Assembly (NCBI GenBank): GCA_964561535.1
Contig: CAZLPZ010000011.1
Coordinates: 1 to 44,148 of the forward strand
DNA from: CAZLPZ01 sp964561535
GTDB lineage: Bacteria > Pseudomonadota > Alphaproteobacteria > Micavibrionales > Micavibrionaceae
Length of the DNA stretch: 44,148 nucleotides
Direction of reading: 5' to 3'
Numbering within the stretch: position 1 is the first letter of the stretch; each line of letters opens with the position of its first letter. Below, one piece after another: positions 33,685 to 42,318 of the stretch. The notes beneath the pieces were generated by a model. That model ran no database searches. It saw nothing but the letters and a program-made list of their open reading frames with translations, and was not told the DNA's origin. The position numbers were made by a program, and so were the translations under genes.

Positions 33685-34734
33685 ATGAAAGATTATTCTA
33701 TTAACCCGATAGATATCCTTGCAAACGCCTTTGATACGATCATCGACGTGAGGTCCCCGGCGGAATTTGCGGAAGACCATGTGCCGGGTGCCATTAATTG
33801 TCCGGTGTTATCGAATGAAGAACGGGCCGAAATCGGGACATTGTATAAAAAGATTTCCCCTTTTGCGGGCCGTAAACGTGGCGCAATTTTAACCGCGCGA
33901 AATATTGCATCGGCGATTGAAATGCAATTTTTGGACAAGCCCAAAAATTGGCGCCCGCTTGTGTATTGTTGGCGCGGCGGGCAACGGTCAGGCGCGTTTC
34001 AAATTATTTTACGTGAAATTGGTTGGGATGCGGCGCGGTTAAATGGCGGATATAAGGCATGGCGTGGCCATGTGATTGCATCACTTGTAACCCTGCCATC
34101 CGGTTTCCAGTATAACGTGATTGAGGGTCCTACTGGGGCGGGAAAAACACTGTTGTTGCGGTGTTTGGCCGACCTTGGCGCGCAGGTTCTTGATCTGGAA
34201 TATCTCGCGGGACATAAGGGATCGGTTCTGGGCGGTCCCGTGGGGGGGGGCGTGCCGTCGTCGCGCAAAAATTTTGATACGCAACTTTATGCGGCATTAT
34301 CCTCATTTGATCCGTCACGTCCGGTCTGGGTCGAATCTGAAAGTAAGCGCATCGGAAATATCCATTTACCTGATGCGTTGATGACGGCGATGGTGTCGGC
34401 GCGACGCGTGCATATTGCCCCTCCCTGTCATGCGCGCGTAGACTATTTAATTTCTGATTATGCAGATTTGATCAATAATCCGGACATATTACATGAACGG
34501 TTGACAGCGTTGCGATCCATGCATGCGCGGGAGAAATTGGACCAATGGTCTAGGTGGGTGGATACTCAAAATTGGTCCGAGTTGGTTATGGATTTACTGA
34601 ATGCTCATTATGACCCGTTATATACGCGCGGACGAAAACGGACCAGTTTTACCGCACCGCAACATCACATAATACCTAAAAACATTGATGTTTCGACATA
34701 TCGCTTACTCGCTGCGACACTCGCAGATTTTTAA
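33685..34734 (+). CDS. mnmH: tRNA 2-selenouridine synthase
   Basis: A 349-residue protein from ATG 33685; a longer frame from 33613 would include the terminator and is rejected. The N-terminal rhodanese domain has 'DTIIDVRSPAEFAEDHVPGA' and the catalytic cysteine in 'LVYCWRGGQRSG' (C95). A P-loop domain follows with 'VIEGPTGAGKTLLLRCLADL' (GPTGAGKT 148-155). MnmH (SelU) first geranylates and then selenates the 2-thiouridine at wobble position 34 of Lys, Glu and Gln tRNAs, using selenophosphate. No selenophosphate synthetase gene (selD) is in the window. A run of nine Gs lies within the gene (34242-34250), in 'GGPVGGGVPSS'. Confidence 0.92.
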   Translation: MKDYSINPIDILANAFDTIIDVRSPAEFAEDHVPGAINCPVLSNEERAEIGTLYKKISPFAGRKRGAILTARNIASAIEMQFLDKPKNWRPLVYCWRGGQRSGAFQIILREIGWDAARLNGGYKAWRGHVIASLVTLPSGFQYNVIEGPTGAGKTLLLRCLADLGAQVLDLEYLAGHKGSVLGGPVGGGVPSSRKNFDTQLYAALSSFDPSRPVWVESESKRIGNIHLPDALMTAMVSARRVHIAPPCHARVDYLISDYADLINNPDILHERLTALRSMHAREKLDQWSRWVDTQNWSELVMDLLNAHYDPLYTRGRKRTSFTAPQHHIIPKNIDVSTYRLLAATLADF

Positions 34735-34806
34735 CATTTGGCGTGATATGATAGAGAATTGATGATCGTTCAATCTCTTTTTCCTTAATAGTATCGAGCA
34801 AAATTC

Positions 34807-36141
34807 ATGACCTATGATTTTACAAAAACACCAAATGATCTGGATGCTTTCTGGATGCCCTTTACACCGCAGCGGATGTTTAAAGCGGCACCACGTATCG
34901 TCGCAAAGGCCAAGGGAGTCTATTACTACGATGAACAGGAGCGCGAGATTCTGGACGGCACCGCCGGATTGTGGTGTGTGAATGTGGGACATGACCATCC
35001 GACAATCAAGGACGCGATGAAGACGCAAATCGATACGATGGATTTTGCACATGCGTTTCAATTGGGTCACCCCACGGCGTATATGGCGGCCAATCGTTTG
35101 GTCGAGGCGATGCCGGATTATATTGATCATGTTTTCTTTTCAAATTCGGGATCCGAGTCTGTCGATACCGCGCTTAAAATTGCACTTGCGTACCATAAGG
35201 CAAAAGGTCAACCACAGCGCCGAGTTTTAATTGGCCGTGAACGGGGCTATCACGGGGTGGGGTTTGGTGGCATTTCGGTGGGGGGCCTGTCGTATAACCG
35301 CAAAGCATTTGGCGCGGCGCTATTGCCGAACACCGATCATATTCCACATACGTTGAATTTGGAACATAACGCATTTTCGCGCGGGCAGCCCGCATGGGGA
35401 GTGCATTTGGCCGATGATTTGGAACGGCGGATTTTGTTGCTGCACGATCCCGAAAATGTGGCGGCCGTGATTATTGAACCTGTGGCCGGGTCAACGGGTG
35501 TGTTGCCGCCGCCCGTGGGATATTTGGAACGCATCCGCGCGATCTGTGATAAATATGGTATTTTGTTGATTTTTGACGAGGTCATTACGGCGTTTGGTCG
35601 TTTTGGATCGGCGAGCAGTGCGGATTATTTTGGGGTCAAGCCTGATATCATTTGTGCCGCAAAAGGATTAACGAACGGTGCGGTACCGATGGGCGCGACG
35701 TTCGTGACGGGGGCGATTTATAATGCGTTCATGCAAGGGCCTACAGTGTTTACCGAATTTATGCACGGCTATACCTATTCGGGTCACCCCCTGGCCTGCG
35801 CCGCCGCGATTGCGGTGCAGGATGTAATCCGCGATGAGGGTGTGTACGCGCACGCCAAATCGATCATGCAACCCTTTGAAGACGCGATCCATTCATTGCG
35901 TGGATTGTCCCGTATTGTCGATATTCGCAATTGTGGGATTTTGGGCGCGCTGGATTTTGAAGCCGGGCCTGCGGATGATCCGTATAAATGGCCACGCACC
36001 GTGATGATTAAATGTTTCGAAGCCGGGGTATTGGTGCGCTTTACCGGAAATTCAATGGCGATTTCTCCCGCCGTTGTGATGAATCAAGACGAGATTGCGC
36101 GGATCGTCGAGACGGTACGTAAAGTTATTCAAACACTATAA
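34807..36141 (+). CDS. class III aminotransferase (omega-amino acid--pyruvate type)
   Basis: A 444-residue PLP enzyme. It starts 'MTYDFTKTPNDLDAFWMPFT' and 'PQRMFKAAPR', the signature of beta-alanine/omega-amino acid:pyruvate aminotransferases. 'SNSGSESVDTALKIA' (about 112-126) and 'GYHGVGFGGISVGG' (147-160) bind PLP phosphate and ring, 'LIFDEVITAFGRFG' has D257, and the Schiff-base lysine is K286 in 'CAAKGLTNG'. 'EPVAGSTGVLPPPVGYL' completes the family. It would link beta-alanine or similar omega-amines to pyruvate. It is 19 bases upstream of an acyl-CoA dehydrogenase gene, so the two may act together in the degradation of amine or acyl substrates, an inference. Confidence 0.9.
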   Translation: MTYDFTKTPNDLDAFWMPFTPQRMFKAAPRIVAKAKGVYYYDEQEREILDGTAGLWCVNVGHDHPTIKDAMKTQIDTMDFAHAFQLGHPTAYMAANRLVEAMPDYIDHVFFSNSGSESVDTALKIALAYHKAKGQPQRRVLIGRERGYHGVGFGGISVGGLSYNRKAFGAALLPNTDHIPHTLNLEHNAFSRGQPAWGVHLADDLERRILLLHDPENVAAVIIEPVAGSTGVLPPPVGYLERIRAICDKYGILLIFDEVITAFGRFGSASSADYFGVKPDIICAAKGLTNGAVPMGATFVTGAIYNAFMQGPTVFTEFMHGYTYSGHPLACAAAIAVQDVIRDEGVYAHAKSIMQPFEDAIHSLRGLSRIVDIRNCGILGALDFEAGPADDPYKWPRTVMIKCFEAGVLVRFTGNSMAISPAVVMNQDEIARIVETVRKVIQTL

Positions 36142-36160
36142 TTATATTTACGAGTAAAAA

Positions 36161-37864
36161 ATGCTCCCTTATACCCCGCCGATTGCCGATATGATGTTCA
36201 CTTTGCGCCACGTGGTGGGGTACGTGGACGCACCGTCGGCACAGAAATTAGATCTTGAGACGTTAAACGCCGTTCTGGATGAGGCCGGAAAATTGGCATC
36301 GGGCGTGCTTGCGCCGATCAACCACTCGGGCGATAAAGACGGCGCGATTTGGGCGACGGGCGGTGTGGTTACAACGGCGCCGGGGTTTCGCGATGCATAC
36401 GTGGCATATCGTGATGGCGGGTGGAACGCTGTGCCGTTCCCCGAACAATTTGGAGGGCAGGGGTTACCGTGGGCGGCGACATTTCCGATCCAAGAAATGT
36501 GGCAATCGGCGAATATGTCGTTTGGCCTGTGCCCCTTATTGAACCAGGGCGCAGTCGAGGCGATTTTGCATCACGGGTCGGACGCGCAAAAAAAAATGTA
36601 TCTTCCGAACATGGTATCGGGTGCATGGACGGGGACGATGAATTTAACAGAGCCTGGCGCCGGGTCCGATTTGGGTGCGATTAAAACGCGTGCCGTGCGG
36701 CAACCCGACGGAACGTATAAAATTTTTGGTCAGAAAATTTTTATCACGTACGGCGAACATGATTTGGCCGATAATATTATTCATCTGGTGTTGGCGCGTG
36801 TTGATGGCGCGCCTGCGGGACCAAAGGGAATTTCTTTGTTCATTGTGCCAAAGTATTTGGTGGGGGAAAATGGTGGTCCAGGGACACGCAATGATGTGAT
36901 GTGTGTTTCGATCGAACATAAATTGGGAATTAACGCGTCACCCACCTGTACCATGCAATTTGGAGATGTGGGCGGGGCGGTTGGTGAATTGGTTGGGGTC
37001 GAAAATGACGGCCTGAAATACATGTTCACGATGATGAATAACGCGCGCCTGTCGGTGGGGTTGCAGGGGGTGGCCATTGCCGAGCGGGCAACGGTGGCGG
37101 CGATGGATTATGCGCGTGGACGGGTTCAGGGGCGAGATATTCGGACCGGGGCTGATAATGCAGCAATTGCGGTACATGCGGATGTACGACGCATGATTTT
37201 AACAATGCAGGCCTATACGTTGGCGGCCCGCGCGATGGCGTATGACGCCGCAGTGAATCTTGACCGTGCAGCGGTAGGGGACAGCGCCGCCCAAGACCGT
37301 GTTGAATTTTTGACTCCGATTGTGAAATCGTTTGGTACTGATGTTGCGTGTTTGGTTGCCTCACTCGGGATCCAGGTGCATGGGGGTATGGGATTTATTG
37401 AAGAAACAGGTGCAGCGCAATTTTATCGTGATGCGCGCATTTTGCCGATATACGAAGGAACGAATGGGATCCAGGCTATGGATTTGGTGTTCCGTAAGGT
37501 CGCACGCAATGGGGGTACGAGTGTGGATGCATGGCTGGTTGATGCGCGGGCAAAGATCGGTGCAGCGGGGTATTGGGCAGACACAACTGAATCTTATTTA
37601 AAAATGGTTGAAATGGCGACTGCGCGTATTTTGAAACTTGCAACAGAAAATGCAGATTCGGGCGGCGCGCTGGCGATGCCGTATGCGCAGTTAATGGGCG
37701 TGGTGATGGGTGGTGTGATGATGGCGCGGGCGGGTATTGTGCCCGATGCCCCCTCACATATTACAGCGGCGGCGCGGTTTTATATGGATCAGATCTTGCC
37801 GATGGCACATGCGTATCATGCGCAAATTATGGGCGATCCGGCGACACTTTCCGTTGCCCTGTAG
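36161..37864 (+). CDS. acyl-CoA dehydrogenase, long form with C-terminal extension (DmdC/AcdA-like)
   Basis: A 567-residue flavoprotein. The N-terminal 'MLPYTPPIADMMFTLRHVVG' and 'LDEAGKLASGVLAPINHSGD' is the family lead; 'MNLTEPGAGSDLGAIKTRAV' and 'FGQKIFITYGEHDLADNIIH' are the FAD/substrate loops; 'QVHGGMGFIEETGAAQFYRD' and 'IYEGTNGIQAMDL' (E432 region) hold the catalytic glutamate. The C-terminal domain (about 445-567) is the extra helical part of the long ACAD group that includes 3-methylthiopropanoyl-CoA dehydrogenase. The substrate chain cannot be told. It is downstream of the aminotransferase gene (19 bases) and overlaps convergently with the next minus-strand gene by 38 bases. Confidence 0.92.
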   Translation: MLPYTPPIADMMFTLRHVVGYVDAPSAQKLDLETLNAVLDEAGKLASGVLAPINHSGDKDGAIWATGGVVTTAPGFRDAYVAYRDGGWNAVPFPEQFGGQGLPWAATFPIQEMWQSANMSFGLCPLLNQGAVEAILHHGSDAQKKMYLPNMVSGAWTGTMNLTEPGAGSDLGAIKTRAVRQPDGTYKIFGQKIFITYGEHDLADNIIHLVLARVDGAPAGPKGISLFIVPKYLVGENGGPGTRNDVMCVSIEHKLGINASPTCTMQFGDVGGAVGELVGVENDGLKYMFTMMNNARLSVGLQGVAIAERATVAAMDYARGRVQGRDIRTGADNAAIAVHADVRRMILTMQAYTLAARAMAYDAAVNLDRAAVGDSAAQDRVEFLTPIVKSFGTDVACLVASLGIQVHGGMGFIEETGAAQFYRDARILPIYEGTNGIQAMDLVFRKVARNGGTSVDAWLVDARAKIGAAGYWADTTESYLKMVEMATARILKLATENADSGGALAMPYAQLMGVVMGGVMMARAGIVPDAPSHITAAARFYMDQILPMAHAYHAQIMGDPATLSVAL

Positions 37865-38735
37865 GGGGTAACGAACATGCACGAATCATGTCGGCTACAT
37901 CATCAGCACACAGACGATGAACATCCGGGGCTTTGGGGGTGGTTTGCCGTTCGGGGTTTAGATGCAGGCGTAATTCTTGGACTTCTTGATGACGTAGACC
38001 GAAATAAATATTTTTAATCCCGACACTATCGATTAATGCGCGTGCCAGGCGTGTGGGTTCGGAGGTCGAATAGATTGAACACCCTTCCAAATGTGGTTGT
38101 TGTAACATTTCTGTAGCTTTGCGAATGGCCATGACTTCGGCGTGTGAGATGGGATCAAACCTTGATGATTTTAAATTGACACCTTCACCAATTAAATAGC
38201 CATTAGGGTCGGCAACGACAGACGCAAATGGCCCACCAAATCCAGAATCAAAATTTTTTCGGGCTAGGATAATAACCCGTTGCATAAGTTCTTCACTTGA
38301 AAAGGGAATTGTTTGCGTAACGCTGAATGTAATTGCGGGTTTTGTTTTATTGGCACGTGTTAGGATTTGTGAAATTAATACCTGAAGTCTTGCTGGATCA
38401 ACCGGTTTTGATAAAATATGTTGGACCCCAACTGATCGTGCATAGGAAAGTAGATCTGATGTTTGTTCAGATGCCATCAGAATACATGGAATGCCAAGAT
38501 GTAATCCTTGGATATATTTTGCGATTTCAAAACCATCTGTGGGGGTCATAACGGGATCAAAAATAGCGATATCAACCGTGTTATTCTGAATTGTTTTTAT
38601 TGCGGACGACCCGTCGATCGCCTGAAGAACACGATATCCTTGGGCTGTCAAAAGTGAGGCAACCATTGATCGTGTGACCTCTTGACGATCTGCAAGTAAT
38701 AAGGTGATAGAAGAGGTTTGCGGGTTTTTGGTCAT
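37827..38735 (-). CDS. response-regulator receiver domain fused to a degenerate nucleoside-deaminase domain
   Basis: A 302-residue protein. Residues 8-125 are a receiver domain: D16 in 'LLLADRQE', phospho-acceptor D60 in 'VDIAIFDPVMTPTDGFEIAK', and K110 in 'HILSKPVDP'. Residues about 146-255 are a cytidine/guanine-deaminase fold: 'GGPFASVVADPNGYLIGEGV', 'DPISHAEVMAIRKATEML' with H198 and E200 kept, then 'CSIYSTSEPTRLARALIDSV'. In active enzymes this last part is 'TCEPCPMC'; here S225, T228 and A231 replace all three cysteines, so both zinc cysteines are lost and catalysis is unlikely. The C-terminal 45 residues are basic. It is transcribed just after clpA (12-base gap) and overlaps the ACAD gene at its end. 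Confidence 0.85.
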   Translation of the reverse strand: MTKNPQTSSITLLLADRQEVTRSMVASLLTAQGYRVLQAIDGSSAIKTIQNNTVDIAIFDPVMTPTDGFEIAKYIQGLHLGIPCILMASEQTSDLLSYARSVGVQHILSKPVDPARLQVLISQILTRANKTKPAITFSVTQTIPFSSEELMQRVIILARKNFDSGFGGPFASVVADPNGYLIGEGVNLKSSRFDPISHAEVMAIRKATEMLQQPHLEGCSIYSTSEPTRLARALIDSVGIKNIYFGLRHQEVQELRLHLNPERQTTPKAPDVHRLCADDVADMIRACSLPPTGQRKVSPDRP

Positions 38736-38747
38736 GTGATTGCCAGG

Positions 38748-41087
38748 TTATGAAATCGGATCAGTAGAGGTACGAGAATAATCAGAAGGCGGTAATAATG
38801 CAGGTTGATGCCTCGTTGATTTTTTTCCGTCATGTGTAAAGGTAAATGCTAGATCTGGATCTTTAAAATCAATTGATACATGTCCACCGCGTTGCAATTT
38901 TCCGAATAATAATTCTTCGGCCAATGGCTTTTTTATTTTTTCTTGGATTACGCGTGCCAAAGGCCGGGCCCCCATTTGAGGGTCGTATCCTGTTGTTGCT
39001 AAATGCAGACGGGCCTTGTCGGAGAGTGAAATGGTAACATTTTTATTCGATAGCTGGGCTTCGAGCGTCATAATGAATTTATCAACGACACGTGAGACAG
39101 TTTCTGTTTTTAAGGCATGAAATGGAATAATCGCATCCAGTCGATTGCGGAATTCTGGGGTAAATAGGCGTTTAATTTCGACCATATCATCACCCGTGTG
39201 GGCATCATGCATAAATCCAACAGAGGCACGTGTCAGGTCGGATGCGCCGGCATTTGTAGTCATGATTAAAATGACATGCCGAAAATCAATTGTTTTCCCG
39301 TTGTTATCTGTTAATTTGCCGTAATCCATCACCTGTAGGAGAAGATTAAATAAATCGGGATGGGCCTTTTCAATTTCATCCAGCAACAAAACACAATGGG
39401 GATGTTGATCGATTTTATCTGTTAATAAGCCACCTTGATCAAATCCGACATAACCGGGGGGCGATCCAATCAGTCGTGACACCGAATGCCGTTCCATATA
39501 TTCAGACATATCAAATCGGATCAGTTCCAAACCCAATGTCGCGGCCAGCTGTCGAGCGACTTCTGTTTTTCCAACCCCTGTGGGTCCCGAAAATAGATAG
39601 GACCCGATCGGCTTTTCGGCATCGCGTAACCCAGCACTGGACAGTTTAATACTGGTCACAAGTGCGGTGATGGCGTCGTCTTGGTCAAATACCAATTGTT
39701 TTAAATCGGTCTCGAGTGTGGCCAAAGCCTGACGGTCTCCACGTGAAATTGTTTGGGATGGTATACGTGCAATGGCGGCCACAATTCCTTCGATGTCTTT
39801 TTGGGTAATTGTTTTTTTACGTTTAGGTTCAGGGAGCAACATTTGGGCGGCGCCGACCTCGTCGATCATATCAATTGCCTTGTCCGGCAGTTTTCGGTCG
39901 GTAATATAACGTGCTGATAATTCAACTGCGGCGCGAATGGCCCCCGTCGTAAATTTAATTTTGTGATGTTCTTCGTAATACGGCTTAACACCCATTAAAA
40001 TTTTAATAGCATCGTCAATAGACGGCTCAGCGACGTCAATTTTTTGGAACCGTCTGGCAAGCGCGCGGTCCTTTTCAAAATATTGGCGGTATTCTTTATA
40101 CGTTGTCGACCCCATGCATCGTAGCGTGCCATTTGATAGGCTGGGTTTTAACAGATTACTTGCATCCATTGCACCGCCTGACACCGCACCTGCCCCGATA
40201 ATCGTGTGGATTTCATCAATAAATAAAATCGCGCCCGGTGTGGCATTCAGTTCCGAGAGAACATGTTTAAGGCGTTCTTCAAAATCTCCACGATAGCGTG
40301 TTCCGGCGAGCAATGCCCCCATGTCTAATCCGTAAATTGTAGATGTTTTTAAAACATCCGGGACTTGTCCGCGTGTAATTTTAAGGGCAAGCCCTTCGGC
40401 GATTGCGGTTTTACCAACCCCAGGATCGCCGACGAATAGAGGATTATTTTTTGATCGACGACACAAGATTTGGATCGTGCGGTCGACTTCTGTCATGCGG
40501 CCAATAAGGGGATCAACTTTTCCAGAGCTGGCTTTGATATTTAAATTGGTGCAATAGGCGTTTAAAGCCTCTTTTCCGATTTTTACTGGTTTTGTTGTTT
40601 CGTCGCGTGAATCGGTGCCCTCTGGGGGTGTTATTCCTCCTGATTCTGTTGGATTGATTTTGGCAATACCGTGCGAGATATAATTCACGACATCAAAACG
40701 CGTCATGTCATGTTCTTGAAGAAAATAGACAGCGTGACTTTCGCGTTCAGAGAAAAAAGCAACGAGGATATTTGCTCCGGTAACTTCTTGTCGACCTGCC
40801 GATTGAACATGAATAGCAGACCGTTGCAATACCCGTTGAAAGGCGGTTGTTGGTTTGGCATCACCGGCACCTAAATTGACGAGAGGATGAAGTTCGGTGT
40901 CAATATAGGAAGTGATTTGTTCCTTTAAGGTATCAATGTCAATGCCACAGGCCTTAAACACAGCGCGTGCATCGTTATCGTCTGTAAGGGCCAGTAACAA
41001 GTGTTCAAGCGTTGCATATTCGTGCCGGCGATCCGTTGCATGGGTCAACGCACGGTGCAGGGTTTGTTCAAGGGTGCGGGAGAGCAT
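38748..41087 (-). CDS. clpA: ATP-dependent Clp protease ATP-binding subunit ClpA
   Basis: A 779-residue protein from ATG 41087 ('MLSRTLEQTLHRALTHATDR', the usual ClpA start); an ATG nine codons upstream overlaps the clpS end and has no ribosome site. An N-domain (about 1-145) binds ClpS, then AAA+ domain 1 with 'VGDPGVGKTAIAEG' (Walker A 220-227), 'AILFIDEIHTIIGAG' (Walker B), and domain 2 with 'GPTGVGKTEVARQL' (501-508), 'VLLLDEIEKAHPDLF'. The final part includes 'GYDPQMGARPLARVIQEKIK', the family's end. ClpA unfolds substrates for ClpP, including N-degron proteins delivered by ClpS, which is encoded directly upstream. ClpP is not in the window. Confidence 0.95.
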   Translation of the reverse strand: MLSRTLEQTLHRALTHATDRRHEYATLEHLLLALTDDNDARAVFKACGIDIDTLKEQITSYIDTELHPLVNLGAGDAKPTTAFQRVLQRSAIHVQSAGRQEVTGANILVAFFSERESHAVYFLQEHDMTRFDVVNYISHGIAKINPTESGGITPPEGTDSRDETTKPVKIGKEALNAYCTNLNIKASSGKVDPLIGRMTEVDRTIQILCRRSKNNPLFVGDPGVGKTAIAEGLALKITRGQVPDVLKTSTIYGLDMGALLAGTRYRGDFEERLKHVLSELNATPGAILFIDEIHTIIGAGAVSGGAMDASNLLKPSLSNGTLRCMGSTTYKEYRQYFEKDRALARRFQKIDVAEPSIDDAIKILMGVKPYYEEHHKIKFTTGAIRAAVELSARYITDRKLPDKAIDMIDEVGAAQMLLPEPKRKKTITQKDIEGIVAAIARIPSQTISRGDRQALATLETDLKQLVFDQDDAITALVTSIKLSSAGLRDAEKPIGSYLFSGPTGVGKTEVARQLAATLGLELIRFDMSEYMERHSVSRLIGSPPGYVGFDQGGLLTDKIDQHPHCVLLLDEIEKAHPDLFNLLLQVMDYGKLTDNNGKTIDFRHVILIMTTNAGASDLTRASVGFMHDAHTGDDMVEIKRLFTPEFRNRLDAIIPFHALKTETVSRVVDKFIMTLEAQLSNKNVTISLSDKARLHLATTGYDPQMGARPLARVIQEKIKKPLAEELLFGKLQRGGHVSIDFKDPDLAFTFTHDGKKSTRHQPALLPPSDYSRTSTDPIS

Positions 41088-41092
41088 GTTTG

Positions 41093-41487
41093 TTATTCCC
41101 GCTCCATCAGGCATTGTAAAGGTTGTTCGTTTGTTTTTGAAAAAGCAAGAACTTGGGCGACTTTAGTTTCCGCAACTTCAAATGTATAAATCCCACATAC
41201 GCCAACACCGCGTCGATGAACGNNNNNNNNNNAACGTGGAGCATAATATCTGTGGCTTCGGCTTTGGTTTTGTTAAAAAATTGTTCCAATACCTGGATGA
41301 CGAATTCCATTGGAGTAAAATCGTCATTCATCAAAACGACGCGGTATAAGGATGGCCGGCGTGTTTGGACTCGGGGCTTTAACAAAACGCCTGGTTGGTT
41401 GTTTTGTTTCCCTCGAGGGTCGTCAGATTCCGCCCGTATGGGGACACCGGTGCGAGGGGGTAGAATCATGTTAAACCGGTTCGGCAT
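41093..41487 (-). CDS. clpS: ATP-dependent Clp protease adaptor ClpS, split by an assembly gap
   Basis: About 126 residues when the gap is closed. N-terminal half 'RPSLYRVVLMNDDFTPMEFV' and 'IQVLEQFFNKTKAEATDIML' with the N-degron pocket residues (N-D-D-x-T-P-M-E-F) is intact. After the ten Ns at 41223-41232 the correct continuation is a different frame from that implied by ten bases: 'HRRGVGVCGIYTFEVAETKV' then 'AQVLAFSKTNEQPLQCLMER' ending with TAA at 41093-41095. The bases on either side of the gap share CGTT, so removing the Ns plus one copy restores one open frame of 381 bases. It ends 5 bases before clpA and is an operon partner. AAGGA precedes the ATG. Confidence 0.9.
41223..41232. other. 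assembly gap (ten Ns) inside clpS
   Basis: A run of ten Ns interrupts clpS. The flanks, read on the minus strand, end CCACGTT and begin CGTTCATCG, so they overlap by CGTT. The gap is probably a scaffold join with no missing sequence. Confidence 0.95.
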
Positions 41488-41523
41488 AGGTTGAATTTCC
41501 TTGCTTAAAAAAGATCTACTTTC

Positions 41524-41557
41524 ATTGTATCACGAACGATTTTAAATGTTGAGTCAA
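41524..41557 (-). promoter_or_regulatory. candidate promoter of clpS-clpA
   Basis: On the minus strand TGATACAAT (at 41524-41532) is an extended -10 of the TGnTACAAT type, about 37 bases before the clpS start. TTGACT (41552-41557) stands 22 bases upstream, too far for a normal -35, so the extended -10 would have to suffice. No clear RpoH-type promoter was seen. Confidence 0.35.
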
Positions 41558-41575
41558 AGCAGGTGAAAATCAGTC

Positions 41576-41616
41576 AAAAACAAAGGCCCAAGGAGGGAGG
41601 GGTCCAAGGGCCTTTG
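41576..41616 (-). terminator. intrinsic terminator after the phasin gene
   Basis: On the minus strand CAAAGGCCC (41608-41616) pairs perfectly with GGGCCTTTG (41581-41589), with a further GG/CC pairing inside, followed by TTTTT (41576-41580). It ends the phasin transcript before the clpS promoter. Confidence 0.85.
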
Positions 41617-41667
41617 AGAAAACGGAGACATAAATATCCCCGAAAAGAAAGGATTTTAATAAAAAAA

Positions 41668-42249
41668 TTAAGCAGCCATTGTATCTGTTGCTTTTTTCAT
41701 GGCTTTGCCGAATTGGTCACCGAATGGTTCGAATGCTTCGGACGCAAATTGCATTCCAAATTGGGTGAATTTCGTAAAAGCTTGCATCATTTCATTAAAG
41801 TTATTTTGAGCAAATTTGTTTTGTGCTTCAGCCACATCATTGGCGGTTTTACAAGTCATCATGGTTTGTAGGGCGGATGCTTGTTGGGTTGAATAATTTT
41901 GACAGAATTGCATATAATAATTCATGAACTCTTGCATCCGTTCGGTGGTGACTTTCCCGGTTTTGGAATAGGCTTCCATCGCTTCTTTAAAGGCGGCGCC
42001 TTGATCTTTGTACAGGGCATCGAATTGGGATTGAGACTTATTCATAAATGACTCCATATTTTTGGGTGTGGTAGCAGAGGTAAACGTGTTTAATCCAGCA
42101 TTCGGCCAAACGCCTGCCCCAAATAAAGGAGCGGATTTCGCGTTTCCAGCAGCCTTTGGTGCGGATGAAAATTTTGCAGCAGGTTTCTTTTTGGGAGCTG
42201 CTTTTTTGGCGAAGGATTTGGAAGAAGGTTTTTTTGATGACGGTGGCAT
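41668..42249 (-). CDS. phasin-family protein with histone-like basic N-terminal tail
   Basis: A 193-residue protein. Residues 1-41 are lysine-, alanine- and serine-rich ('SSKKPSSKSFAKKAAPKKKP'), like the C-terminal tails of PhaF and PhaM that bind DNA. Residues about 60-190 are the amphipathic helical core of phasin_2 proteins ('MESFMNKSQSQFDALYKDQG', 'RMQEFMNYYMQFCQNYSTQQ', 'NEMMQAFTKFTQFGMQFASE'). Phasins coat polyhydroxyalkanoate granules. The basic tail suggests a role in tying granules to the nucleoid, an inference. TAAGGA is 7 bases before the ATG. It has its own promoter with TGC-rich sites and its own terminator; no PHA synthase gene is in the window. Confidence 0.8.
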   Translation of the reverse strand: MPPSSKKPSSKSFAKKAAPKKKPAAKFSSAPKAAGNAKSAPLFGAGVWPNAGLNTFTSATTPKNMESFMNKSQSQFDALYKDQGAAFKEAMEAYSKTGKVTTERMQEFMNYYMQFCQNYSTQQASALQTMMTCKTANDVAEAQNKFAQNNFNEMMQAFTKFTQFGMQFASEAFEPFGDQFGKAMKKATDTMAA

Positions 42250-42318
42250 TTTGATATCCTTACGTTTAAAAGGAGGAGGGAAGATCCTTTACGTGCCCTA
42301 TCTTAACCATAGGTTGAA

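Noticed and set aside
41107..41487. ClpS reading frame ending at 41107 with the C-terminus 'FIDAVLAYVGF...'
   Set aside because: That frame arises from the artificial ten-base gap; the correct frame ends at 41093.
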